30,604 nucleotides of DNA, taken from Vitrella brassicaformis. Its lineage: Eukaryota > Sar > Vitrellaceae. Below the pieces are notes generated by a model. It did not search any database. It saw only the letters and a program-made list of their open reading frames with translations, and was not told the origin of the DNA. The stretch covers positions 5,467 through 36,070 of the forward strand of contig CDMY01000654.1 of NCBI GenBank assembly GCA_001179505.1, given 5' to 3'. Numbering within the stretch: position 1 is the stretch's first letter; each line of letters begins with the position of its first letter. The position numbers and the translations under genes were made by a program. This document shows positions 22,201-30,604 of this stretch, piece after piece.

Positions 22201-22815
22201 TGACGGCGACGCTGACGGGGACGAGCCCAGTCGCCGCCCGCTCAAGCGTCGCCGTCAGCACCACTCCCGCAGAGGCTGCAAGAGGAAGCGGCTGGACGGG
22301 CACATCGCAGGGCCGCCGCTGAAGAAGCAGCGTGTCGCGCCAGGTAGACATGGCGGCAGATACTGACTTCATGTCTCTGATGGATGCGTTTGTTGTGTGT
22401 CTTTTTGTCTTGGCATCTGTCAGTTGAGCGTGAGGAGGAGATGGGCGAGCCCAACGAGGTCAAGGAAGAGGAGGAGGAGCATCACGAGCCAGGCCAGGAG
22501 CAGCAGGAGGGACCAGGCCAGCCGCAGCTCGAGGAGGATGTCGCGCACGAGCCAGGCCAGCAGCAGCAGGAGGGGCCAGGCCAGCCGCAGCTCGAGGAGG
22601 ATGCCGGCGGCGCCAATCCCATCGAGGAGCCCAACAACCCCAACCCCATCCCACCCGCACCGTCCAAGGCGAAGAAGCGCCGGAGGGAGGAGGAGGTCCT
22701 CAAGGAGGCCTTCAAGGGGTCGGGATACTGGAACAGGAGCAGCAGCAACGACAACGAGGAGGGCGGCGAGGCGAAGGGCCGTCCCCCGTATCGCCTTCGC
22801 AGGCGACACAAGTGA
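19254..22815 (+). CDS. adenosine-deaminase-like pseudoenzyme with acidic, NLS-bearing tail
   Basis: Exons: 19254-19369, 19442-19647, 19766-19962, 20052-20189, 20267-21839, 21921-22343 and 22424-22815, all in phase. ADA-fold segments are RFRGIPKIEVCCVIEAAV, EVTAEVVEDRYREESVVAL, VALELRFWPKLFTHIYGH, AVVGVVVDASEPELLQYL, VHAAGLKISLKLEEP, NRIALELTPAES, FSISVNSEFPVV and LARMNYRAIAGSFLPEEAK. Every catalytic site is changed: HxH to CCV, HAGE to KLEE, GHG to CDS, DDP to EFP. I therefore predict no deaminase activity. The tail of several hundred residues is disordered (SPSPPRSPSSPRR, Glu/Asp runs), with one helical segment (SSEMARIAQCVVHCLAAELL) and NLS-like clusters (PLKRRRRHHHSRRGCKRKR, PPLKKQRVAP), suggesting a nuclear protein. 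An in-frame TAG at 21974-21976 would end it at 761 residues; otherwise the frame stays open to TGA 22813-22815 (about 1,014 codons). Confidence 0.8.
21651..22440 (+). repeat. tandem in-frame duplication of a tail exon (about 500-bp spacing)
   Basis: The block encoding EVDDVQLxGQKRPCDG through PPLKKQRVAP, its downstream 80-nt intron and the next exon start (VEREEEMGEPNEVK) occur twice, near 21651 and 22152. Spacing is 501-504 nt, so exon phase is kept. Small differences are all multiples of three. The first copy's continuation contains the TAG codon; the second is open. Confidence 0.85.
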
Positions 22816-23244
22816 TTTTTACGTGAGACGGAGACAGACAGATAGATAGAGGGAGGGGAGTGCATAGCTCGATTCTTTCAATTGCATTAGTTGGTTGGCG
22901 GCCACAAATGTAGAGGTAGCGAGAGAGTTTTGCATCCCCTGTCGGTTCCGTGGATGTCTAGATGGATGGATGGATGGATGAGGGGGCATTCTTCACACAC
23001 CACACCACACCACACCATGCATTCGTCACCAGACAGGAAGGAGAGAAGAGAGATGGGCGGGTTCCTATCCCTGCCATTGTATTGGGTTGTGTGTGAAAGT
23101 ATGACGTGTGTTCACTCTCAACTCACTATCTCTTCCATGTGCGTGTCTGTGTCTGATACCCATCGATGGCTGTCTGTGTGGGGATGTTTGTTGTTCGGTG
23201 GTGGCGGGGAGAAGCCCCCCGGGCACCCTCTTTCGCTGCGAGTA

Positions 23245-23267
23245 GGCCTCCCGCCAACAGGGAGGCC
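23245..23267. repeat. 8-bp perfect hairpin
   Basis: Arms GGCCTCCC (23245-23252) and GGGAGGCC (23260-23267) flank the 7-nt loop GCCAACA. It could fold in an RNA or as a cruciform; function unknown. Confidence 0.6.
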
Positions 23268-23711
23268 AAAACCAGCAAGGAGGGCATGTTTGTGTTTGCG
23301 CCTTGTCGATCTGTGAGCGTGTGTGTGTGTGTATGTGCAAAGGTGGACGGGCCGGGCAGGGGCAATGCAACGAATGCGTCAGCCAACAGAGCGATGGATG
23401 GATGGTGGGTTGTGATGCGAAGCTTTTCTTTCGGTTGTGTGTGGTTCGGCTGGGGATGCAGACACCTGTCTGCCTACCTGTCTGCCTGTCTGTCTGTCTG
23501 TCTGTAATCTTGATCGTGGAATGCTATGAAGATGGCTGGTCGGCTGGCTCGTGTGTTCGTTGCATGATGAAGAGGTGTGTGTCCAGTGGGGGTGTGTGCT
23601 GTGTTGTGTTCTGAGGGAGGGAGTGTGTTTGTGTGTGTCGGTCTCCTTCCTTTTGGGGCGTCGTGACTGTGTTGGTGTGTGTTTCCTTTTGTTGGTGGAA
23701 GGGAGACGGCC

Positions 23712-23743
23712 ATGGGTGTACTCCTTTTTGGGAGAACACCCAT
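23712..23743. repeat. hairpin element 1 of 3
   Basis: ATGGGTGT (23712-23719) pairs with ACACCCAT (23736-23743), then an A/A mismatch, then CTCC (23721-23724) with GGAG (23731-23734) around a T-rich loop. The two-helix plan with a central purine mismatch recurs at 23814 and 24156. Confidence 0.7.
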
Positions 23744-23813
23744 CGTATGTGAGTGAGAGGGCTGGGAGTGAGCGGAGGATGCGAGCGATCTGAGGCGAGA
23801 ACTCACAGCTTGG

Positions 23814-23892
23814 GGGCGTACTCCTGTCTGTACTTGTATGTCTGCATATACATACGTGTGTATGCCATGCACGCACAGGCGGGAGAACGCCC
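23814..23892. repeat. hairpin element 2 of 3
   Basis: GGGCGT (23814-23819) pairs with ACGCCC (23887-23892), A/A mismatch, CTCC (23821-23824) with GGAG (23882-23885). The large loop itself holds a second hairpin: GCATATACA (23844-23852) with TGTGTATGC (23857-23865) around TACG. Confidence 0.7.
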
Positions 23893-24155
23893 GCTCTCTC
23901 ACTCACATTGGTGGTGGACCTGTCTGTCTGTCTGTCTGTCTCTATGCCTGCGCCTGGCCGTCTGTGTGAGGGGGTGGGGTGGGTCTTCGGTCGGTCTTCT
24001 TTTTGGGCCTCTGTGTGTGTGTGTGTGTGTGTGTTGTTTTGGGCATGGTCGGCGCCAAACAAGTGTGGCATGGTGGGGGGATTAGCTAGACGGCCACCCG
24101 AGAGGGAGAGAGAGTCGCAGGCACTCGTACGGACACGTACATATCTACACAAAAG

Positions 24156-24216
24156 GGGCGTACTCCTGTAAGCACATGTCTACGTATGTATGGCGTGCGC
24201 ATCCGGGAGGATGCCC
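24156..24216. repeat. hairpin element 3 of 3
   Basis: GGGCGT (24156-24161) pairs with ATGCCC (24211-24216) with one G-T wobble, A/G mismatch, CTCC (24163-24166) with GGAG (24206-24209). A weaker inner stem ACATG/TATGT is present. Downstream sequence (CTCTCTCAC..GTGGTGGGTGGA) resembles that after element 2, so 2 and 3 are diverged copies. Confidence 0.65.
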
Positions 24217-24638
24217 GCTCCCTCTCTCTCTCACCGTGGTGGGTGGACGTCTGTCGCTACCCCTTCCAGCCCACCAGCCCGGCTGGCTGTCTGTCGGTCT
24301 GTTTTGGACTGTCTGTCTGTCTGTCTGGGTGTCCGTCCTTGCGCTTCTTCGGTTGGTTGGCTGGCTGGCTGGCTGTGTGTGTGTGTGTGTGTGTGTGGAT
24401 GCATATACACACATACAGACGAGACGCGATCGATGGATATATACCGATGAGACGCTTCGACAGACCGATCAAGTGCTGCTTGGATGAATATATACAAAAC
24501 AAAAGAAAACAAAAGAGTGCCGTGCGTGTATGTTTGTCATACAGTCATTCATTATTCACACCCACCCACCCAGCCGGCCGCCGATGATTGAGTGACCACA
24601 TCCATCCATCCAATGGCACTTACAGATGTAGGTCTGTC

Positions 24639-25648
24639 TCATTTCTTGCCCCCCTTGGCAGCCTGGACTGCATCAATCCTCCTCTGAAACTCGGCATCCT
24701 GCTTCTCCAGCCTGCTCTCAAAATCTGCCGTCAGTTTGGCCTGCCACGCCTGCAGGGAGGCCTCCACGCTCTCAGATGCACTCAGGCCGCTCTCCTGCAG
24801 CCACACACAGAGGGGCGGCCACATCCACAAGGCAGAGAGAGACACCACCTGACTGCATCCACGAGTGTCTGCTCACTCTCTTGTCAGCTGCTGGTGCCGG
24901 CACGTCTGTGGGGAAGTCCTCCACATTGGGAACCTGCGTCTCGGCCGCTGGTCGTTTGGCGAACACACCGACAGGAACTGACAGAGGGACAGACACACAG
25001 AGAGAGAGGGCCACGCAATCAGACTGAGCGAGCCATTTCATCCATCATACCTTTCAGCAGCGCCTTGATTGCTTCCACCTGCGCCTCGTCCGTGACCACA
25101 TCCTTCTCCTCAAACGCCACCACAGGCGGCATTGCCGGCATGAGGCTCCTCGCAGGCACCACACGCACCTCCTCCCTCGTCACATACACATACTGATACA
25201 GCTTGAAGTGCCGAAAGAAAGTGTCCAGCACGTAGTTGGTGACGTCTTTGACGTCCTGGGTCGAGAAGACACCCACAGACCAGGGCGGCCGCTGCACGCT
25301 GTGCCGCAGCAGGAGGGCTTTGAACAGGTCAAAGGCGGCGTGGATGTCCAGCCGCGTCCTGACTGTCTGCCGAAAGAGATGCGCCATCAACGAGCAGAGG
25401 GCCGACTGTTTGCGGTCGCTGAAGCCGCTCTCCAGGCAGAAGAGATAGTTGTTGAGGTGAAAGTCGGACAGAATCTCCTTCCGAAACCCCTCCTCCGCCT
25501 CGACGTTGAAAACCCGGTCCAGCACATGCCTTGCATAGTCTCGTGTGCCCTTGCCTGCCATGGTGGCCAGGTCGGTCCTCGTCAGGTCCTTGAATGTGAA
25601 GAACTCCCCCTTGCTCAGCCCCAGCGCCGGCTGCGTTGTCTGCGGCAT
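24639..25648 (-). CDS. CFAP119: CFAP119 (CCDC189) ciliary central-apparatus protein
   Basis: Three exons: 25648-25051, 24977-24877 and 24794-24639, phases 1 and 0, giving 284 residues, TGA at the end. The core reads ILSDFHLNNYLFCLESGFSD, then FDLFKALLLRHSVQRPPWSV, GVFSTQDVKDVTNYVLDTFF and RHFKLYQYVYVTREE. The combination FKxLLLxHSVxRPPxSxGxF plus (Y/F)xRHxKLYxY is the hallmark of the CFAP119/CCDC189 family. The linker is acidic and proline-rich, and the C-terminus is a short coiled coil (SRLEKQDAEFQRRIDAVQ) ending in lysines. In Chlamydomonas, FAP119 belongs to the C1a projection of the central pair; in mammals the protein is needed for sperm motility. Its presence implies motile flagella with a central pair, as in zoospores. 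Confidence 0.82.
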
Positions 25649-26053
25649 CCTGGCAATGCAGACTGAGCCACAAACTCGCCTGAACAGCGCAATGAACGGA
25701 AGGGCAACACGACCAACAGTGCAGAAAGATCAGCTGCCCTGAGATTGTTGCATGGTTTCCCTTGCCCTCTCTTGCGCGTCTCAGGGAGGGGGCGCCCCCA
25801 TCATTAAAGCTCGCACGAAACGTCACTTGGCACGTCTTACAAGGCTCCTACTACCACTCAGCTTGTTGCTCTCCGCATCACGTAAGTATCCCAATCGGCT
25901 CTCTCCTCTTCACTTGTCCTCACCAAACTCGCCTCCCCTTTCCCTCGGCTCTGGTAGTCTTCCAGCGTCCCCAGCAACAGCAGGCGCTTCCCTCACCTCT
26001 TACCCGCTCTACTGGTCGGCCGTTGTGGCTCTTTGAAGACGGGCAGTTTCCTC
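25649..26053. promoter_or_regulatory. divergent promoter region
   Basis: Start codons of CFAP119 (-) and the MGSACC gene (+) are 405 bp apart. The right part is pyrimidine-rich (CCTCTTCACTTGTCCTCACC, near 25905-25925), which could include a 5'-UTR intron. No TATA box stands out. Confidence 0.4.
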
Positions 26054-26497
26054 ATGGGATCGGCGTGCTGTCAGCCTGTCCCTGACAACTACTATCAGCG
26101 CTTCCGCGACGGTGCGGAGCGCACAGTGGACCCGGTGCGTCGGCAGGGCTACGGAGAGTGCATCCTTGACTTCTGCACACAGCACTGCAGCGAGCCGGAG
26201 CTGCTGATGCCCGAGGAAGACCCTTATACCAAGGCCAAGTCGCTCAAGACCCAGCCGAGCAGGCGGCTGACATCGACGCGCAAAGCGGCAAAGGACGACA
26301 GCACACCCAAGACCGTCGCCAATGAGGGCACTAAGCGGTTCTCGATGGACGCGCACCTGGGCCCTGCTGCAGCGGCCAAGTACGCGTCGATGTCGCCGGC
26401 GACTCAGTATTCGGTGTCGACGAAGGCGTCCACCAAGTCGAATCTGCAGATGCTCAACACAACCACGGCCACGCCACACTCCAAGATATTCGAGTGA
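26054..26497 (+). CDS. small protein with N-myristoylation/palmitoylation start (MGSACC), unknown function
   Basis: Single-exon frame of 147 residues from ATG 26054 to TGA 26497. It begins MGSACCQP: glycine 2 with a small residue after it and two cysteines at 5-6 is the classic N-myristoylation plus palmitoylation pattern of membrane-anchored proteins in alveolates and other eukaryotes. Next come DNYYQRFRDGAERTVDPVRR and an acidic/cysteine-containing segment (ILDFCTQHCSEPELLMPEED). A basic, Ser/Thr-rich and probably disordered C-terminal half (RRLTSTRKAAKDDSTPKT, STKASTKSNLQML) follows. No enzyme motif or membrane helix is visible. I infer attachment to a cytoplasmic membrane face, perhaps alveoli or plasma membrane. 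I do not recognise the family. GC-rich codon use matches the neighbours. Confidence 0.7.
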   Translation: MGSACCQPVPDNYYQRFRDGAERTVDPVRRQGYGECILDFCTQHCSEPELLMPEEDPYTKAKSLKTQPSRRLTSTRKAAKDDSTPKTVANEGTKRFSMDAHLGPAAAAKYASMSPATQYSVSTKASTKSNLQMLNTTTATPHSKIFE

Positions 26498-27312
26498 CGA
26501 GCGTCTGGGGGTGGCTTGTGGACGGGCCTTTGTTTTCTGGCCGTCCCGTCCTGTATACATGGCGGTTCTTTGCACATGATAGGAGTGGAGAGGAGTGAAG
26601 GGGCTAGAGGCAGGCCCGCCACCGTGCGTACGTGAGGCAGCCAGGCTGCCTGCCGACAGACAGATGAGGGAAATATTTGTTCAGTGTGATAGATAGACTT
26701 GACTGACTACAAAGACATCTCCCCCTGACCCACTTCCCACCCGCTTCCCTTCTTTTTTCGTGTGCGTACACACAAATACATCCACACACCCACACGCATA
26801 TACAGCGATACATGCCTGCCTGCCTGCCCCTTTCTGTAGAGCTAGCTACCTGTTGCCTGTCACATGCTCCGTGCGTGTGTGCATGCCTTCACGTACTCCA
26901 TGTGTTTGTGGGTGTGCGTGCGAATGTGCGTGTGAACGTGCGCAACTGCATGTGCCCTCCTGGCTTGTGGGCTCGCGAATAGCAGCTTGCTGGTCGGAAG
27001 GTTCATGCGGTGGATTGATTGATGGGTAAGGACGTGTAGAGAGTGAATTCACCTCTGGGTTTTCTCTTGTGGGGCGTCCGTCCCCTCCCTCTCTCGTGTC
27101 CGTCCTTGACTCAAGCAAGTGTCGCTCTACCCGTCTGGTCCTCTTGTCGACTGCAAGCATGCACGTGGGGGAGGATGGGGGAGGGTGGGAAAGGCAGGCG
27201 TGGGGGATGCATGTGTGTGTGGGGTTGTGACCACGTTGTCGACTCTTGACACACGATGTGCTGTTGTCAATCAAAGCGCTAATGTGACATCGGTCTACAT
27301 GTGTCTAACACA
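26498..27312. other. intergenic region
   Basis: 815 bp with the 3' UTR of the MGSACC gene and the upstream region of the next gene. CA and GT-rich tracts, a TGCCTGCC repeat near 26813 and a G-rich tract near 27167-27210. I see no coding exon or RNA gene. Confidence 0.55.
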
Positions 27313-27519
27313 ATGGGCATTGCAAATGCCATGTGCGCCGGGGGGAGAAGTAGGCACCGGACACGAAAGGCTTGCAGATCTTTGCGAGCTGCGAAGGAGA
27401 AGATCAGGCGGCTGGAAGATCAGGCGCAGCAAATGAGATCCACGCAAGTAGCTAGCAAACAAGGATTCGCATCTGCGGAGGCTGCCGCACATCACCTGAG
27501 CAGTGAGCGAGCAAAGTGA
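27313..27519 (+). CDS. possible 68-residue basic coiled-coil peptide or unused 5' exon
   Basis: Frame MGIANAMCAGGRSRHRTRKA, then a heptad-like AAKEKIRRLEDQAQQM, ending HHLSSERAK and TGA. Codon use is plausible and a donor (GCA|GTGAGC) lies near its end. However, no phase joins it to the exon at 27592 without a stop. It is either a separate short gene, an upstream ORF or a chance frame. There is nothing to indicate function. Confidence 0.3.
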   Translation: MGIANAMCAGGRSRHRTRKACRSLRAAKEKIRRLEDQAQQMRSTQVASKQGFASAEAAAHHLSSERAK

Positions 27520-27591
27520 TAGTACAGAAACACGAGCAAGTGATTATGTCCATCTCCATCTCTCCTTCTCTCTTTCTCTTGGTGTGTGCAG

Positions 27592-30500
27592 ATGGTTGAT
27601 CGTGTCCTCCCGATAATGGACGGCAGTGATAGCGCCCCGGCTGACCCCGGAGGTGGTGACGCATCAAACCACACGGCGGATGCGACCCGCATGTGTGTCT
27701 GATGATGTGCTGCAGGTGGGCGTGGTGGGGGGTCGAGTGGCGATGGCAGTCTGCGCGATGTCATAGACCAAATCTATGCGGTGAGCGGAAAAGGGCAAAG
27801 GAGAGAAACCGCCAGCTTATGCCGCAGCTGCTGGTGGTTCTGCTGCTTTGTTCAGGTGAGCTGTCAGATGGCCGCGAGTAGTGAGGCGGCGAAGCTGAAG
27901 ATATCACAAACCGACAAAAATGCAGAGGTCAGCACAGACACCCACGGAACCGCAAAGCAGCACCGATTTGTGTCCGTCTGTCTGTTTGCAGGCCTGTGCA
28001 TCGCTGGCTGGCCGATTGTCCGCTGTGCTCAAGACCCTCACCGACGCCCAGTCAACCCTCGGTCGCGAGCTGACGCAGATCCCCAGCGAACAAGTAACAC
28101 ATGTAAGGATGAAACGACCAATAGACGACGCAAACAAAGCAGTCACGTTCTTGCGTGTCTGTGCATTTGTGTGGATGTCAGCGCAAGGATGGTGACCGCA
28201 AGGGCTTCCGGTGGCTGTACAACGTCAACGACCGTCGGGCGGCGGGCGTGTCTGAGAGTTCGGATGAGACCGACAAGGCGGCGCAACAGAGCAAAGCGGT
28301 ATGCCCGAACACACTCACATACTCAATGCATCCACAGGCGGGCCGGCTCATGTGCTCAGGTGTCAACTGGCGATGGGAAGCGCTCGCGCGTCGGCACCAG
28401 CCAGGCAGCTGCCGCAGTTGCTGCAAGTAGTGGAGGTACGTACGACACCGCCCGCCCATCGATGGCTGCAAACATCGTGACGGTGATTGTGTGCTGTTGC
28501 TGCTTCCATTCAGGTGCCTCGGTCAGTGGACGTGGCGCCAGCCCAAAGGTGACACGCACACACACAAGATAAGACCATCTCCAGCGCACACCTACTTTTC
28601 CCACATGTATCTGTGTGTGTCAGGGCTATGGCCGTCCGTGTCTACCGGGTCTGCCCGAGGGCGTCATCGGCCACCTGGGGTCCTTCATGAGCACCATTGC
28701 GGCCGCGTCTCGTCTGACGAAGATCAACAAAGAGACCAGACAGAAGGCCATTGACGAGACCTTCGGCGCGTTCCGGCACTTCAGTATGACGAAGGACGAG
28801 GAGGCCAAATACCAGGCCATTCGCAAGCTGAGGGACGTCAAGCACCTGGTGAGATGGGGGTGCAGCGTCATCGGCAAAGCTGTGGCACGTGACATTCGTT
28901 GGTCTGGGGTGTGTGTGTGTGTGTGTGCAGGGCAAGATCCGGACGGCCTATGTGGAGGCGTCCGATCTGGTGCCGAGTGTGGTCGAGCTGCTGGAGAGGT
29001 CTGCAGAGACGCTCAAGGAGCTGCATGTTGCAGATGACAACTTACGGGGTGAGCACCCCTTAGCGCAGCGGCGACCCCCAGGGGATCCCTTCCCATTTCC
29101 CAAGCTGACCGACATACAAATGAAGTCACCCAAGTGGCTTGGCCACATCAGCAGGTCAGCACACAGAGGGGAGAAGGAGATGGGTTTTTGCACCCGCCTG
29201 TCATATCGTTCTGTTCGTCTGGTTGTCTGCAGCGTTCGTCGCTGGTGTCTGCCTGCCCTCAAGAGTCTTCGAGTCGGCCGTCTTTCCCAGTATAATGGGT
29301 CATCCGAGTCCCTCACGCGCCTCATCAAGGCATCGCCCAACATCGAGCGGCTCGAGTCCGAGATGATGGGTTTCGACGACACCCAGTGGGCCGACTTCAC
29401 CGCTGCCCTCGGCCGCTGCCCCCACATTAAGGCCATCATCGGACTGCACATCGAGATGGATCAGCTCGGCCGTCTCAACCAGCTCAAGCAGGCCCTCAAC
29501 CAACACTGGGCCAAAACAGAGAGGAGAGGTGACTTGACACATGTTGCTTGGGCACCGTGACCAAATCATTTCAATGACTGTCCTCCGTCATTGTCGGATG
29601 GTGCAGATGTGCCGAAGAGCTTGGGGTTCGTCGTGTTTGACCCGAACATCGGTGCGGATTGCAGACAGCGCGCGGCCGGCTTGGAGGGCATCAGCAAGTG
29701 GGCAGCAGAGGTGAGCTGTCGGCTGGAGTGGCGGCTATGGAGGTGGCTGGACCCGAGTGGCGGGGTGATCACGCGCCTGAGGGTGGACTGCAGCAGCGAT
29801 GCTGGGACCGCTCACCCTGCACCTGGCGGCCTCTACGGCGAGATAGTAAAACAGCTGGCGGCTGAGGCGACGCAGGTGAGTGAGGCGGACCGTTTGAAAA
29901 AGACAAGACAAGGCTCTCTACGTGTGTCTGCCTGTATGTGAAGGTCTGGTTGCGACTCGGTGGCACACCAATCCACCCGTCATGGCGTGACAAGCTCGTC
30001 TTCACCAACGCGACATCCCTCTGGCTCCATACCAGGGGAGGCCCGAGTACCTCCGATGTGGTGGATAGCATCCCCGCATGGCTGGCTGAGAGGGATGGAG
30101 CGGGCCAGACGGCGATGAGCCGATCCTTCCCAGCTGTCGAGTTGCTAGATGTGAGTGTTGCCGACCTCTCCTTCTCTGACCTGCCCTCTCCCACGTCTAA
30201 GCTGAGCCGTCTTGTCGGGGGGCTGGCGGGGCTCGAGAGAGTCTTTTTCCGCGATTTGTCTAGCGCCTCAATGGCCTGTGAGCTGCTATCATATCTCTCT
30301 GTGCCACGCCTAAGTGAGGTTGAGATCGCTGCGCCCTTGTCTCGTGAGTGGCCAGCCAGCGTGCCGGCGGAGTGGAGCTTTCGCTCACCCCGTATAGAGC
30401 GCCTGGCGAGTGCACCTCCCGAGTTCGTCATAGACCAGTGGCATAACAAGGAAGATGCACAGCTGTTCCTGCAGTTGGTGGCGACACTGCGCCCAGCGCG

Positions 30501-30604
30501 TGTCGACTTCACTGCAACACTGGATCGGGATGACTTGGAGGGAGAGGGGGAGGGTGAGCAGGGAGACAATGCATCTGGGCTCCATGCAGCCCGTTCATTC
30601 GCGT
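27592..30604 (+). CDS. multi-exon F-box-like / leucine-rich repeat protein (runs off right edge)
   Basis: Twelve exons joined in phase: 27592-27652, 27716-27780, 27856-27927, 27992-28093, 28182-28298, 28360-28435, 28514-28548, 28624-28848, 28931-29154, 29233-29528, 29607-29875 and 29944 to the edge, still open. The N-terminal third is disordered, with GGGRGGGSSGDGS, a helical ASLAGRLSAVLKTLTDAQ and KRSRVGTSQAAAAVAAS. Exon 8 reads PGLPEGVIGHLGSFMSTIAA then SRLTKINKETRQKAIDETF, similar in pattern to an F-box (LPxxVxxxIxSFL...). Exons 9-12 contain irregular leucine-rich strands (LPALKSLRVGRLSQY, FPAVELLDVSVADLSF, VPRLSEVEIAAP), as in substrate-binding LRR parts of F-box proteins. A role as SCF ubiquitin-ligase substrate receptor is inference only. 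The ATG follows directly after a TGTGCAG acceptor, so a 5'-UTR intron or upstream exon is likely. The acceptor of exon 12 (GTGAAG) is weak. Confidence 0.7.

Larger units (their letters stand above)
22816..24638. other. non-coding region between convergent genes
   Basis: It lies between the ends of the ADA-like gene and CFAP119. It is full of GT, CTGT and GGAT simple repeats. No coding exon is recognisable. The structured repeats at 23245-23267 and 23712-24216 are listed separately. Confidence 0.65.

Noticed and set aside
20900-22245. Long minus-strand frames opposite the ADA-like tail
   Set aside because: They are shadows of the Glu/Asp- and Arg-rich plus-strand coding region. The plus strand has consistent splice phases and paralogue similarity; the minus frames do not.
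23916-24390. CRISPR-like or satellite array from CTGT and GGCT repeats
   Set aside because: These are simple microsatellite tracts of uneven length without unique spacers.
24588-25196. Plus-strand 202-codon frame over CFAP119
   Set aside because: It is antisense to a clearly conserved three-exon gene and spans its introns without any recognisable motif.

Overview
The window looks like nuclear DNA of an alveolate protist with a complex (secondary) plastid and flagellate stages. A chromerid alga such as Vitrella brassicaformis is my best guess, by inference only. The reasons are GC-rich, gene-dense DNA; genes cut into many small exons by short GT-AG introns packed with CA and GT tracts; a plastid protein with a bipartite-looking leader; and a ciliary central-apparatus protein.

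Layout. 1-2207 (-): N-terminal part of a large helical-repeat protein, possibly TARBP1/Trm3-like, running off the left edge. 2380-5080 (+): a 13-exon NKAP orthologue. 6327-8956 (-): a 14-exon ST13/HIP co-chaperone. 8992-11286 (+): an intronless reverse transcriptase ORF whose composition differs from its neighbours, lying between ST13 and the next gene. 11627-12723 (+): a plastid-type TPR protein. 12876-18902 (-): a mosaic array of partial, frameshifted and fused copies of an adenosine-deaminase-like (ADA-like) gene. 19254-22815 (+): the best preserved member of that family, head-to-head with the array, with a long acidic tail and NLS-like clusters. 22816-24638: non-coding, with three hairpin elements that share a fold and show compensatory changes. 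24639-25648 (-): CFAP119. 26054-26497 (+): a small protein with an MGSACC acylation start. 27592 to the right edge (+): a 12-or-more-exon protein with an F-box-like segment and leucine-rich C-terminal part.

The most interesting region is 12.9-22.8 kb. The ADA fold is recognisable from segments such as LPKADLHCNLEGSVRPE, yet the metal and catalytic motifs (HxH, HAGE, GHG, DDP) are eroded, completely so in the plus-strand gene. This is therefore a family of predicted pseudo-deaminases. The minus-strand copies are of two subtypes (alpha/delta and beta/gamma), duplicated recently enough that introns match. They are interspersed with repeated promoter-exon 1-partial exon 2 units and carry frameshifts. 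A retired multigene family or a reservoir for gene conversion both fit; sequence alone cannot choose.

Exon coordinates and products are my own manual splicing and translation, with phases checked across each junction. Nothing was searched against a database.
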